Below, piece after piece: positions 45,202-55,126 of a DNA stretch of 64,000 nucleotides. Both the position numbers and the translations under genes were made by a program. This stretch comes from Bacteroidetes bacterium OLB10 (GTDB lineage Bacteria; Bacteroidota; Bacteroidia; AKYH767-A; OLB10): NCBI GenBank assembly GCA_001567275.1, contig LNBX01000046.1, forward strand, positions 62,001 through 126,000, written 5' to 3'. Position 1 is the stretch's first letter; the number at the start of each line of letters is the position of its first letter. The notes beneath the pieces are model-generated. The model did no database searches. It saw only the letters and a list, made by a program, of their open reading frames with translations, and was not told the origin of the DNA.

Positions 45202-47952
45202 ATGCTGTACAATCCACACACTTTTTTAAAGAGAGTTATTATCAGATCATTAATAACTCTGTCATCCATTTTCATTCTTGTGAATACTTCACAAGCACAA
45301 TGTCCTCCATTGGGAAATTTCTCAGGAATGTCAGGCGATTTTAAGGCTTGTCCGGGCATGTCGCTTACCTACACCATTAATCCTGTTGCCAACGCAGCAA
45401 GTTATACGTGGAATCTTCCTTCAGGTGCAACCATCAGCGGGCAAAATCCATATAATACTACTGCCACTACTGTAACTGTTGATTACGGGCCATCATTCAG
45501 TGCACCCGGCAACTTGTGTGTGAATGCCAACGATACCTGCGGTAATTTTGTAACCTATTGCAAAGGACTTACAGCAGCAGGAGCACCATCAATCCCTTCG
45601 TATATTTCAGGGTCTATTTATGCCTGCCCCGGTGAAACATTTATCTACAGTGTTTCGGGTCAGCCGAACCGAACTTATGACTGGTCAGTTCCTGTTAATG
45701 CAACAATATTAAGTGGGCAAGGCAGCAACTCTGTAACCGTTCAGTTTAATGCAGGATTTAGCGGAGGAAGTATTTGCGTACGTGCAAATAATGGTTGTGC
45801 CTATAGTTCATTCCGATGTATGAATTTGTACGCCTCAAAACCATCAACTCCTTTGGCAATTTCAGGACCTGTTCAATTATGCGGTGGTCAAACAGCAACT
45901 TTTTCTACCGGTATCAGCGGAAATGCACCTGTAAGTTCTTTTACTTGGTCAGCTCCTGCAGGTAGTGTAATAGTAGGCCAGGGCGATAGTATTGTGCAGA
46001 TTACCATGCCTGTGAATTACAACTCCGGAAATATTTCTGTTGTAGCCAACAATAATTGTGGATCAAGTGGACAAAGAGTTTTACAGGTTCGCGAAGTGCC
46101 TAATGTTCCTTCTCCAATTTCCGGATTGGCCAATGGAATCTGCAGCGGAACCACTTCTTATTCTGTGCAGACTGACACTACAGCCGTAAGTTACAACTGG
46201 ACACTGACAGGACCCGGTTCTATTGTCAATGGTCAAGGTACAAGAACAATTGACATAACCTATCCGTTGAATTTTACATCTGGTAAAATTTGTGTAACAG
46301 TTACCAATTCATGTGCTACAAGTGGACCACGTTGTTTGAATACTTCAAATGAAATTATTATTACGGGACAACCTCAGAATTTCGAGACTTGCAGCAGCAC
46401 CGAAGCATACTTTACTGTAAATGCATCAGGATTAGGATTGCAATATCAGTGGAGGAAAAACGGAGTTGATTTAACTGACGGAGGAAAAATTTCAGGAGCT
46501 CTTACAGACTCACTGGTTATCACAGGTGCTGATAGTTTGGATGCAGCAAATTATGATGTGGTAGTGTCTCATCAGTGTAACTCACTGGTGACATCTGCTT
46601 CTGCAACATTGACAATTAAAGAAGTTCCTGCAACTCCCGGAACAATATCAGGAGTGATGCCTGCAACCTGCCCCGGTACAACAGGTGTTGTTTATTCTGT
46701 GCCATTGCAACCGGATGCAACAGGTTATGTTTGGGGATATAGCAATGGTGTACAAATTCTGAGTGGACAAGGAACTAATTCTGTAACTCTTGAATTTGAT
46801 TCAACCACCAACTCAGGTTATTCTGTATATGTTTTTGCTACCAATGAATGTGGCTCAAGTCTTGATTCATCCAGATCATGGACACGTTATTCTATTTCAT
46901 ATCCTGTAATCAGCGGCCCGGCCAGAGTATGTGATAAACTCAGTGGTGTTGGATACAGTTCTCAGGTGATTGCCGGAGCAAATACGTATGACTGGACAGT
47001 ACCTGCAGGTGCTACTTTGGTCAGCGGTCAGGGAACAAATTCTATTATTGTTGATTTTGGTACATTATACACCGGTGGTGATATTACAGTTACCGCATCA
47101 AATATTTGTTTCACTACTCCGGTTAAAAAATTAACTACAGTAATAGATGTACCCGGAGTGCCATCGTCATTGACAGGTTCTTATTATGGAGCATGCAATA
47201 CACAACTGAGTTATACAGCAGGAAATTCAAATTATGCAACCAGTTATACATGGACATTACCTCCTAACAGTTCTATTGCATCAGGTGCAGGAACCAATGC
47301 GATTACAATAGATTATCTTAATCCCGGCAGCGGAACGCACAGCCTTTGTGTTGCAGGAACCAACTATTGCCGTACAGGTAATACCCGTTGTATTCCAATC
47401 AAAGCTGTACCTAACAAGCCTGATGCGATTACTGCAAATCCATCAGTATTTTGTGCCGGACAAACGGGAGTACAGTTTTCAACAGCAGGTGGTTTTGGAG
47501 CAACTTCTTATCAGTGGACTGTGCCATCAGGAACAGTAATTGCATCAGGTCAGGGCTCCAACAGCATTACTGCTGATATGGGAAGTAACAATGGAATTGT
47601 TGGTGTGAAAGGAGTAAATTCATGTGGTAACAGTGGTACGAGGACGTTTAATGTAGTAATGAATTGCAGAGAAGCCGGTGAAGGATTGGCTAACGATGCT
47701 AAAAATAATTTGACATTATCACCCAATCCTGCAGTTAATTCTGTTGATGTTAGATTCAATGCAACATCAACATCCGGATTTACAGTAAGTGTATATGATA
47801 TTCTCGGTAAAAAACTTCTTGCTGAAAGTGGAGTAACTAATGCAGGAGAGAATATATATCATCTCAATGTAGATGTCCTGAGCAAAGGAATTTATGTGGT
47901 AGAGGTAAATACAAAAGACTTCACTGCAAAGAGAAAACTCGAGATTAAATAA
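45202..47952 (+). CDS. Ig/PKD-like repeat secreted protein with type A T9SS sorting domain
   Basis: A 916-residue protein with signal peptide (ends near VNTSQAQ). About nine repeats of 80-90 residues follow, each with a CxGxT start, a YxWxxPxGxxIxSGQG centre and a C-terminal Cys, typical of bacterial PKD-like/Ig-like domains. An Ig-fold insertion (QPQNFETCSSTEAYFTV ... YQWRKNGVDL) sits near 390-470. The last about 80 residues (LSPNPAVNSVDVRF ... YDILGKKL ... GIYVVEV) are the type A T9SS sorting domain, removed during export. It is monocistronic and ends at a strong terminator. Probably a surface adhesin or matrix protein; no enzyme domain is visible. Confidence 0.88.
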   Translation: MLYNPHTFLKRVIIRSLITLSSIFILVNTSQAQCPPLGNFSGMSGDFKACPGMSLTYTINPVANAASYTWNLPSGATISGQNPYNTTATTVTVDYGPSFSAPGNLCVNANDTCGNFVTYCKGLTAAGAPSIPSYISGSIYACPGETFIYSVSGQPNRTYDWSVPVNATILSGQGSNSVTVQFNAGFSGGSICVRANNGCAYSSFRCMNLYASKPSTPLAISGPVQLCGGQTATFSTGISGNAPVSSFTWSAPAGSVIVGQGDSIVQITMPVNYNSGNISVVANNNCGSSGQRVLQVREVPNVPSPISGLANGICSGTTSYSVQTDTTAVSYNWTLTGPGSIVNGQGTRTIDITYPLNFTSGKICVTVTNSCATSGPRCLNTSNEIIITGQPQNFETCSSTEAYFTVNASGLGLQYQWRKNGVDLTDGGKISGALTDSLVITGADSLDAANYDVVVSHQCNSLVTSASATLTIKEVPATPGTISGVMPATCPGTTGVVYSVPLQPDATGYVWGYSNGVQILSGQGTNSVTLEFDSTTNSGYSVYVFATNECGSSLDSSRSWTRYSISYPVISGPARVCDKLSGVGYSSQVIAGANTYDWTVPAGATLVSGQGTNSIIVDFGTLYTGGDITVTASNICFTTPVKKLTTVIDVPGVPSSLTGSYYGACNTQLSYTAGNSNYATSYTWTLPPNSSIASGAGTNAITIDYLNPGSGTHSLCVAGTNYCRTGNTRCIPIKAVPNKPDAITANPSVFCAGQTGVQFSTAGGFGATSYQWTVPSGTVIASGQGSNSITADMGSNNGIVGVKGVNSCGNSGTRTFNVVMNCREAGEGLANDAKNNLTLSPNPAVNSVDVRFNATSTSGFTVSVYDILGKKLLAESGVTNAGENIYHLNVDVLSKGIYVVEVNTKDFTAKRKLEIK

Positions 47953-47973
47953 ATATTCATCTGATTAGATACA

Positions 47974-48007
47974 TACGGAAAGTCAGCATGACTTTCCGTA
48001 TATTTTT
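47974..48007 (+). terminator. Rho-independent terminator after the Ig-like protein gene
   Basis: A perfect 12-bp stem (47974-47985 with 47989-48000) with the 3-nt loop GCA is followed by TATTTTTAT. It lies 21 bp after the stop codon. On the minus strand the stem is not followed by a T run, so it mainly serves the plus-strand gene. Confidence 0.85.
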
Positions 48008-48052
48008 ATAGCGATGTCATTTCAATTATAGTGATTAAAACACAACAAAATA

Positions 48053-50957
48053 TTATTCCTGCAGTTGTGTAAGTTTTTCTTTCAGGTATTTGCCGGTGAT
48101 GGACTTCTCACATTCAACAAGTCCTTCCGGTGTTCCCTCAAAAACTATCTTTCCTCCCTCATCACCGCCATCAGGACCTAAATCAATAACCCAGTCGGCA
48201 CATTTTATTACATCCTGATTATGCTCGATAACCAAAATAGAATTTCCGTTTCTTATTAATGCGGTAAATGCATCTAATAATTTCCTGATGTCGTGAAAGT
48301 GCAAACCTGTTGTAGGTTCATCAAATACAAAAAGTGTATTTGAAGTTGCATTTCCAATTCCAAGATAAGAAGCTAATTTAATCCGCTGAGCTTCGCCACC
48401 ACTCAGGGTGCTGGATGCCTGCCCTAAGGCAATGTAACCAAGACCCACATCAGCAAGAGGCTGCAACCGTGCAATTATTTTTTGTGTAATGCAAATAGCG
48501 CTCATCCGTTTCTTCTGCAAAAAAAGCAATGGCATCAGCCACCGTCATTGTAAGTATATCGTAAACGTTTTTATCGCGATAAGTGATACCAAGAATTTCA
48601 TGCTTAAATCGTTTCCCCTGGCAGGCTTCACACTTCAGCTGAATGTCGGCCATAAACTGCATTTCTATTGTTACCACACCTTCCCCCTGACACATTTCGC
48701 AACGGCCTCCTTCAACATTAAATGAAAACAGAGCAGGTTTCATCATGCGCTGACGCGCAAATGGTGTTTCCGACATCAGGTTTCTAATTTCATCATAAGC
48801 TTTTACATACGTCACAGGATTACTTCTTGATGATTTTCCTATTGGATTCTGGTCTATCAGTTCAATACCATGTAAAGAAGTGTAATCGCCATTCAGTCTG
48901 TCATATTTTCCTGATTCATCATCATAACCTCCCAAAACTTTTTTTACTGCAGGGTAAACAATTTTTTTAATCAGAGATGTTTTACCTGAACCACTCACTC
49001 CGGTTACTGCGGTAAATATTCCAAGCGGAATTTTCACATCTATATTTTTCAGATTGTTTTCTCTTGCACCGGTTATTTCAATATGCTGTGTCCATTTTCG
49101 TCTACGGCTTGGCACGTGAATATATTCTTTGCCTGTAAGATAGCGGGCAGTAATGCTTTCATCGTTATGCTGCAACTGATCAAAATCTCCCTGAAAAACA
49201 ACCCTGCCTCCGTTGGTTCCTGCCATCGGTCCCATATCAATCAGTTCATCGGCACTGCGCATAATTTCCTCATCGTGCTCTACAACAATCAATGTGTTTC
49301 CTGCTTTTTGCAGCGATTTCAATACGCCAATCAGCCTTTCGGTATCCCTTGGATGCAATCCAATACTTGGCTCATCTAAAATATACATGCTGCCAACCAG
49401 ACTGCTTCCTAATGATGTGGCCAGGTTGATGCGCTGTGACTCTCCTCCTGAGAGTGTGTTTGACAAACGGTTAAGAGTAAGATAGCCTAAACCTACATCA
49501 GACAAATATTGTAAACGGTTGGTAATTTCAACGAGTAATCTTCCTGCAACTTTTTGCTCATAACTGTTTAGCTCAAGCGACTTGAAAAACGGAAGACTCT
49601 TGCTTACCGGCATCAACACAATATCAGTAATGGAATGATTGTTGATTTTTACATAATTGGCATCTTTTCTCAGTCGTGTTCCTCTGCATTCAGGGCATAC
49701 AGTTTTTCCGCGATAACGGCTCAGCATCACTCGATATTGAATTTTATAAGTCTGAGATTCTACATGATGAAAAAATTCGCGGATACCTTTTACCTGTTTG
49801 TTACCATCCCACAAAAGTTTTTTATCTACTTCGTTTAATTCATAATAAGGGCGGTGAACAGGAAAATTATTTTTATAAGCTTTAAGAATAAACTTCTGTT
49901 GCCACTCCGACATTTTCTCTCCGCGCCAGCAGGCTACGGCACCATCATAAACCGATAAAGATTTATTGGGAATAACAAGGTTTTCATCTATGCCGATTAC
50001 ATTTCCAAAACCCTCGCAGTTTTTGCAAGCACCATAAGGATTGTTGAAACTGAAAAGATGTACGCTTGGTTCTTCAAACTTAATTCCGTCTTCTTCAAAT
50101 AAATTGCTGAATGTGTGATTGATATTTCCATCATCATTCAGTTCAGTTAATGTGCAATAACCTTGTCCTTCGTTAAAAGCAGTTTGCGCAGAGTCAGCAT
50201 ATCTCGACCTTAATTCATCAGTCCATTCCTCCGGTATGATAAGTCTGTCAATCAGAATTTCAATCTCAGGAAATGAAGGTTGATTTTCTTCACTGTCAGA
50301 TATTTTTTTACGTCCACGTTTTTTAGGTGCCGGGTTTTCAGTTTCAGGAGGCAATGCTGCAATGGCATCATCAATCTTTATCAGTTCTCCCTGCTGAATG
50401 ATTCTGCTGAATCCTTTTTGTTGTAATGCAGTCAGCTCATCACTGAGTTTACGTCCCTGATGCGGGTGTAATTTTGCCAGTATGTAAAATTTTTTTCCGG
50501 CAGTCTGTTGAAGCAGAAAATCCACCACATCTGTTACGGAATGTTTTTTCACAAGATTTCCGCTGATGGGCGAATACGTTTTTCCAATACGTGCAAAAAG
50601 CAATTTCAGATAATCGTAAATTTCAGTTGATGTGCCCACTGTACTGCGCGGATTTCTTGAATTTACTTTCTGTTCAATTGCAATTGCCGGAGCAATGCCT
50701 TTAATATACTCCACTTCAGGTTTGTCTAATCGCCCCATAAACTGGCGGGCATAACTCGACAAACTTTCCACATATCGCCTCTGACCTTCGGCATAAAGTG
50801 TGTCGAATGCCAGTGATGATTTTCCTGAGCCTGATAATCCTGTTATGACTGTAAAACTGTTGCGCCTGATGGCCACATCTACTTTTTTGAGATTGTGAAC
50901 AGCAGCACCTTTTATGATTATATATTTTTTGGGATCGAGTGATTCTATCGGATGCAT
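48053..50957 (-). CDS. uvrA: Excinuclease ABC subunit A (UvrA), frame interrupted near 48495-48525
   Basis: The DNA-damage recognition ATPase of nucleotide excision repair, about 967 residues when the break is bridged. The first ATPase has Walker [10 protein letters not shown] near 38-46 and signature [12 protein letters not shown]; the second has GVSGSGKTS and [12 protein letters not shown] with Walker [12 protein letters not shown]. Zinc-binding pairs [24 protein letters not shown] and CEACQGKR are present. The first frame runs to 48450 but loses family sequence after FFAEETDER; the next frame resumes with [21 protein letters not shown], one base out. An extra base lies between the A7 run (48519-48525, plus strand) and about 48495. 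A basic PKKRGRKK stretch occurs in the region corresponding to the UvrB-binding domain. Confidence 0.92.
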
Positions 50958-50968
50958 AATTGACTGCG

Positions 50969-50976
50969 CAAAAGTA
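50969..50976 (-). promoter_or_regulatory. Bacteroidota -7 element upstream of uvrA
   Basis: The minus-strand bases TACTTTTG match TAnnTTTG and end 11 nt before the ATG at 50957, giving a very short leader. No TTG is seen at the -33 distance. Confidence 0.45.
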
Positions 50977-51048
50977 TAAGCATAGTAATAATGATTATGC
51001 CGTTGTTTTGTTTTGTTGAAAAATAAAATTTCAAAGCGAATGAACCTC

Positions 51049-53406
51049 TTAGCGTATCAGAGTTACTGTTCCTCGTTTATATGCTGTTTGATTGTCAACA
51101 TAATTCCGGTAAGTAATCACATAAAAATACACACCCTGAGGAGCTTTGTCACCCTGATATCTGCCATCCCAACCATCCTGAGTACCTGATGTTTCAAATA
51201 CAATATTTCCCCACCGGTTAAAAATTTTGAGGTTGTAGGTTTTTATAAATCCTGACAGTGGCAACCAGGTGTCATTCAGTCCGTCATTATTTGGAGTAAA
51301 TGCATTTGGAGAATAAACGGTAGCTTGTTGTATCAGCGAAACTTCGTTGCTGGTGGAGGTTAATCCAAGCGAATCACTGTTAGCCGCAACATAATAATCA
51401 AATACGCCATCATCCTGAGGTATATTATCATCTGTAAATTCAAATTCAGTTGACGGCAATGTCGCAATGGCGGCATAGGTTCCTCCATTGTGATTTTTTC
51501 GATAAAGCACATAACTGCTTACGCCTCCGGCCCATTCTGTGTATGGAGTCCATTGCAATTTGTGTTGAAGCGGAATGCTGGTGCCGGTTAGCAAAATGCT
51601 GCACGACTCATTACTTACCGGACTGATGTTATTGCAGAAATTTTGTTTGGTAATTCTGTAGCAAAAAGATTTTTCGGCAACAGGCTGATTCATATCTTCG
51701 AGCGAATCACCATTAATCCCATTCAGTGTCAGATAAGGTTCGTAACTAAATCCGTTTTCGTTTTGTTTTTTCTCAATATAAAAAACAGAGTTGATATTAT
51801 CAGCAGCATTTGTCAGTTGAATAACAATACTGCTGCCGCTGATGTGAGAGCTATAAAGTGTCAATGGTTCAACGTTAAGCTGGTTGTCGGAGCAGATGGT
51901 ATCTGAACTGCTTCCGTATTCGCCACAACGATTTACACCCCGTATGTAATAACAATAATTATTTACAGTACTGTTTACAGCTGAGTTGTCTGTAAAACTT
52001 TTCTTTGTAGTATCCACGCTTCCCACTGAAGTGAAGTTGCTTCCGTTTACACTGCGGAAAATTTCAAACCGGTCTATGAATCGCGGCATATCAAATGTAT
52101 CTCTGAAATTGAGTTTAATGGAAGAGTTGAGTGTGTCCACTGCCAGACAATACAGCACAGGAGGAGGAATAGAAGGTTGAGGAAGAACATAAATCAGCAA
52201 ACTGTCAGTCGAAGAAAAATGTGTAGGACATCCATTGTCTTCTACCTTGTAGGTAACGTGATAGGGTTGCGTACGTCCGTGATTGCAAGTGGTGTACCAG
52301 CAGAAAGAACTGGTAACTGTTCCATTTCCCGAAGCAGTTGATGTAGTTGCAAAAGGCGGAGTGATGCCACTTCCCGAAAAAATATCTCCTGTATAGGTCA
52401 GCGTCATCGAATCGCTGTCAGTAGCTTTGATGGTAAAGCATAAAGTATCTTTTTCGTAAACCGTAAAGGTCAATCCGTTGACGCTGGCAGTAGAATTTTC
52501 ATAGGTGATTTGCGGTGCAGTATTACCGAGGCAATTAATTACTGTAAACTCTATTTCTCTTCTGATAAGACCAATTAGCACACCTCCTCTGTATTCACGC
52601 ACCACTACTGCCATAGCATAATATCCCTGCAATGAAGCTTTAACCTGCATCAACCCTGTATTACTGTTTAAGGTCATTGGTGGCGAAGTGCCTGTGATAT
52701 TGCTCAGGCTGTAACCGGGAGCCCACTGAGCTGATGCATAAGGCCCGGGAGAAGGAGCTGCCCATACAGGCGATGTAGATGTTTTAACCGGATATCCAAG
52801 GTCACCGGCAAGAGGTGTTTCCAAAGTGTAAGTCAACACATCACCATCAGGATCGGTAGCACTGAAATCGAAGGAAAAATCCTGACCTACACACATAAAA
52901 GGAAAAGGATCAGTGGAGAAAAACGGAGAATTATCAATGATAGCAGGGTCGGGAATTTCCATGTAATAAGCTATTCCTGTATCACCCGGACGATTCAGGT
53001 TGAGCGTAGCATTGTTGCGGCAGCAACGCTCCCACGATATATAATATCCGCTGGGGTTATTTGCCAATGTAATGGTATCTACATAGGTACATTTATCCAT
53101 GCATACACCCTGTGGTGGTGTAAGACATGATGAACCTGTTAGTGTCAATCCTCCTGAATCCTTTAATGCAACGGTATAAGAACCTACCAAAGCATTGGTG
53201 CCTTTGTTGAAAACGCCAATGAGAATGGTATTGTCAAACGGAACAAAGTCTGCACAGTCACGAAAAAGTTTTAGCGTGATTTCAAATTGATTTCCTGTCA
53301 GCCTCCTGTATGTGAAATCACCTCCTGCAATATGTTTGGACACAGCATCTTGTCCCAACAAAATGAGCATGAATGTGAAAATGGCATACCTGAATTTCAA
53401 TGGCAT
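51049..53406 (-). CDS. Secreted protein with gliding-motility-type (CHU_C) C-terminal domain
   Basis: A 785-residue exported protein with a signal peptide ending near GQDAVSK. The N-terminal domain AGGDFTYRRLTGNQFEITL ... LFRDCADFVPFDN (motifs; about 27-60) is common to many Bacteroidota T9SS cargo proteins. Cadherin/Ig-like segments (for example FDFSATDPDGDVLTY and FTIKATDSDSMTLTY) cover about 190-400, FN3-like segments 410-690, and the type B T9SS tail YSPNAFTPNNDGLNDTW ... FNRWGNIVFE ... QGVYFYVITY ends the protein. Type B cargo usually needs a PorP/SprF partner; none is adjacent, so it may use the one at 15732 or another elsewhere. Likely a surface adhesin. Confidence 0.88.
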   Translation of the reverse strand: MPLKFRYAIFTFMLILLGQDAVSKHIAGGDFTYRRLTGNQFEITLKLFRDCADFVPFDNTILIGVFNKGTNALVGSYTVALKDSGGLTLTGSSCLTPPQGVCMDKCTYVDTITLANNPSGYYISWERCCRNNATLNLNRPGDTGIAYYMEIPDPAIIDNSPFFSTDPFPFMCVGQDFSFDFSATDPDGDVLTYTLETPLAGDLGYPVKTSTSPVWAAPSPGPYASAQWAPGYSLSNITGTSPPMTLNSNTGLMQVKASLQGYYAMAVVVREYRGGVLIGLIRREIEFTVINCLGNTAPQITYENSTASVNGLTFTVYEKDTLCFTIKATDSDSMTLTYTGDIFSGSGITPPFATTSTASGNGTVTSSFCWYTTCNHGRTQPYHVTYKVEDNGCPTHFSSTDSLLIYVLPQPSIPPPVLYCLAVDTLNSSIKLNFRDTFDMPRFIDRFEIFRSVNGSNFTSVGSVDTTKKSFTDNSAVNSTVNNYCYYIRGVNRCGEYGSSSDTICSDNQLNVEPLTLYSSHISGSSIVIQLTNAADNINSVFYIEKKQNENGFSYEPYLTLNGINGDSLEDMNQPVAEKSFCYRITKQNFCNNISPVSNESCSILLTGTSIPLQHKLQWTPYTEWAGGVSSYVLYRKNHNGGTYAAIATLPSTEFEFTDDNIPQDDGVFDYYVAANSDSLGLTSTSNEVSLIQQATVYSPNAFTPNNDGLNDTWLPLSGFIKTYNLKIFNRWGNIVFETSGTQDGWDGRYQGDKAPQGVYFYVITYRNYVDNQTAYKRGTVTLIR

Positions 53407-53430
53407 GAGTTTGACAGATTATTATCTAAG

Positions 53431-53438
53431 CAAAAATA
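53431..53438 (-). promoter_or_regulatory. Bacteroidota -7 element upstream of the CHU_C protein
   Basis: The minus-strand bases TATTTTTG match TAnnTTTG and end 24 nt before the ATG at 53406. The region is A/T-rich, so a chance match is possible, and no TTG lies at the right -33 distance. Confidence 0.4.
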
Positions 53439-53555
53439 AACAAAAAAATGCGAGTTTTTCAGCATCATTTTCAATGCTCAAGGTTTTTTCACTGATTTGA
53501 TATTGTTGCAAGAGAAAATTATGTGTACTGAGGCAATAATTATGCCCGAGAAACC

Positions 53556-53563
53556 TACTTTTG
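53556..53563 (+). promoter_or_regulatory. Bacteroidota -7 element directly before rlmD
   Basis: TACTTTTG matches TAnnTTTG and ends 5 nt before the ATG at 53569, the same arrangement as at 8401-8408. It decides the start: in-frame ATGs at 53521 and 53542 and a TTG at 53497 lie upstream of the probable transcription start. Confidence 0.5.
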
Positions 53564-53568
53564 GCACC

Positions 53569-54957
53569 ATGACGAAAACGATTGATGCGCTTGAAATTAT
53601 TGACATAGCTGATGAAGGCAGAGGTATAGGAAAATGGGAGGGAAGAGCAGTATTTGTAAAACATGTAGTGCCCGGTGATATTGTTGAAGTAGAAGTAAAA
53701 CGAAAGAAGAATAAATTTATTGAAGCTTTCGTAAAAGAATATAAGTCGTATTCTCCTTTCAGAATTAAACCTGAGTGCAGGCATTTTGGTGTTTGCGGAG
53801 GATGCAAACGGCAGGACATGACTTATGAAAAGCAGTTGTTTTATAAGCAGAAGCAGGTGAAGGATGCACTTGAGCGAATAGCACATATTGAAAATCCTGT
53901 AATAGAAAACATTCTTGCTTCGCAAAACATTTTCCATTATCGTAACCGTCTTGATTTTGCTTTTTCGGATAAAGAATGGATGACCAGCGAACAGGTTCAG
54001 AATCCTGAATATGTTTCGCAACCTGCTTTGGGTTTTCATGTTACCGGGCGTTTTGATAAAGTTCTCAACATTACAGAGTGTCTTTTGCAGGAAGATTTGT
54101 CGAATAAAATCAGAAATTTTGTTCGTGAGTATGCTTTGAAACACAACTTTACTTTTTTCAATCGCATCAGTCAGCATGGTATGCTGCGGAATATGATTGT
54201 AAGAAATACCACCAAAGGTCAGTGGATGGTTGCAATCATGTTTAAAGACGCCACTCAGCCTGAGCGAGAGCAGTTATTAAAGGCAGTTGCAGAACAGTTT
54301 CCTCAGATAACATCACTTTATTCTGTTGTCAACCCAAAGAAGAATGACACCTTCTTTGACCTTGAGTTTGAGCTGTTCAGCGGTGCTCCTTTTATCACTG
54401 AGGAGATGGAAGGTTTAAATTTTCAGATTGGTCCTAAAACATTTTATCAGACCAATCCTGTGCAGGCGTATGAGTTGTATAAAACAGCACGGGAGTTTGC
54501 TGAACTCAGTAAAGATGATCATGTGTACGACCTGTACACAGGAACGGGTACCATTGCTGCATTTATTGCTTCGCAATGCAAGTATGTTACAGGAATAGAA
54601 AGTGTGGCAGAATCCATTGAGAATGCAAAGATCAACAGCCAACTGAATCATATTTCCAATACATCATTTTTTGCAGGTGACATGCGCGAAATTCTGACGA
54701 ACGGATTTTATTCGCAGCAAGGTTTTCCTGATGTAATTATTACCGATCCGCCTCGTGCAGGAATGCATCCTGATGTGGTGAAAGTAATATGCAACAGTGG
54801 CGCCAGAAGAGTTGTTTATGTAAGCTGCAATGTGGCAACACAGGCACGCGATATAGCTCTGATGAAAGAGCATTATCGTTTTATAAAATGCCGTCCGGTA
54901 GATATGTTTCCGCAGACTGACCATGTGGAGAATGTGGCGTTACTCGAAAAAATCTGA
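53569..54957 (+). CDS. rlmD: 23S rRNA (uracil-C5)-methyltransferase RlmD
   Basis: A 462-residue SAM-dependent enzyme that makes m5U in 23S rRNA (position 1939 in E. coli); bacterial relatives include RlmCD, so one enzyme may modify more than one site. The N-terminal TRAM domain is at about 3-60. The iron-sulfur cluster cysteines are C70, C76, C79 (CRHFGVCGGC) and C171. The SAM site is DLYTGTGTIA near 323, the catalytic motif DPPRAGMHP near 394, and the nucleophile Cys420 in VSCNVATQARD. The start at 53569 places the TRAM domain directly at the N-terminus as in relatives and is downstream of the promoter. Confidence 0.92.
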   Translation: MTKTIDALEIIDIADEGRGIGKWEGRAVFVKHVVPGDIVEVEVKRKKNKFIEAFVKEYKSYSPFRIKPECRHFGVCGGCKRQDMTYEKQLFYKQKQVKDALERIAHIENPVIENILASQNIFHYRNRLDFAFSDKEWMTSEQVQNPEYVSQPALGFHVTGRFDKVLNITECLLQEDLSNKIRNFVREYALKHNFTFFNRISQHGMLRNMIVRNTTKGQWMVAIMFKDATQPEREQLLKAVAEQFPQITSLYSVVNPKKNDTFFDLEFELFSGAPFITEEMEGLNFQIGPKTFYQTNPVQAYELYKTAREFAELSKDDHVYDLYTGTGTIAAFIASQCKYVTGIESVAESIENAKINSQLNHISNTSFFAGDMREILTNGFYSQQGFPDVIITDPPRAGMHPDVVKVICNSGARRVVYVSCNVATQARDIALMKEHYRFIKCRPVDMFPQTDHVENVALLEKI

Positions 54958-55126
54958 GCAATTCCTGACTGCAGAATATTTTTAGACAGAGTATAAAGAC
55001 TAACATTTTCAGTATGAAAACTTCAGAAAATTGTAAAACCAACACAGGAAGAATTGCAGAAACTAATTGTATGTTTGCTTTCTGATGAATTCAAATTAAT
55101 TTTAAAATATATAAAAATAGAAATCA

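Noticed and set aside
48053..48535. A separate small ABC-ATPase gene downstream of uvrA
   Set aside because: It contains the second ABC signature and Walker B that the larger uvrA frame lacks, and joins it after a one-base shift; it is the C-terminus of UvrA.
53422..54177. A 251-codon minus-strand open frame opposite rlmD and its upstream region
   Set aside because: It lies antisense to a well-supported methyltransferase, has no domain pattern, and its composition is that of a shadow frame.
55015..55086. A 23-codon ATG frame between rlmD and the FKBP gene
   Set aside because: No promoter, no family features and composition like the surrounding AT-rich gap; too short to support from sequence alone.
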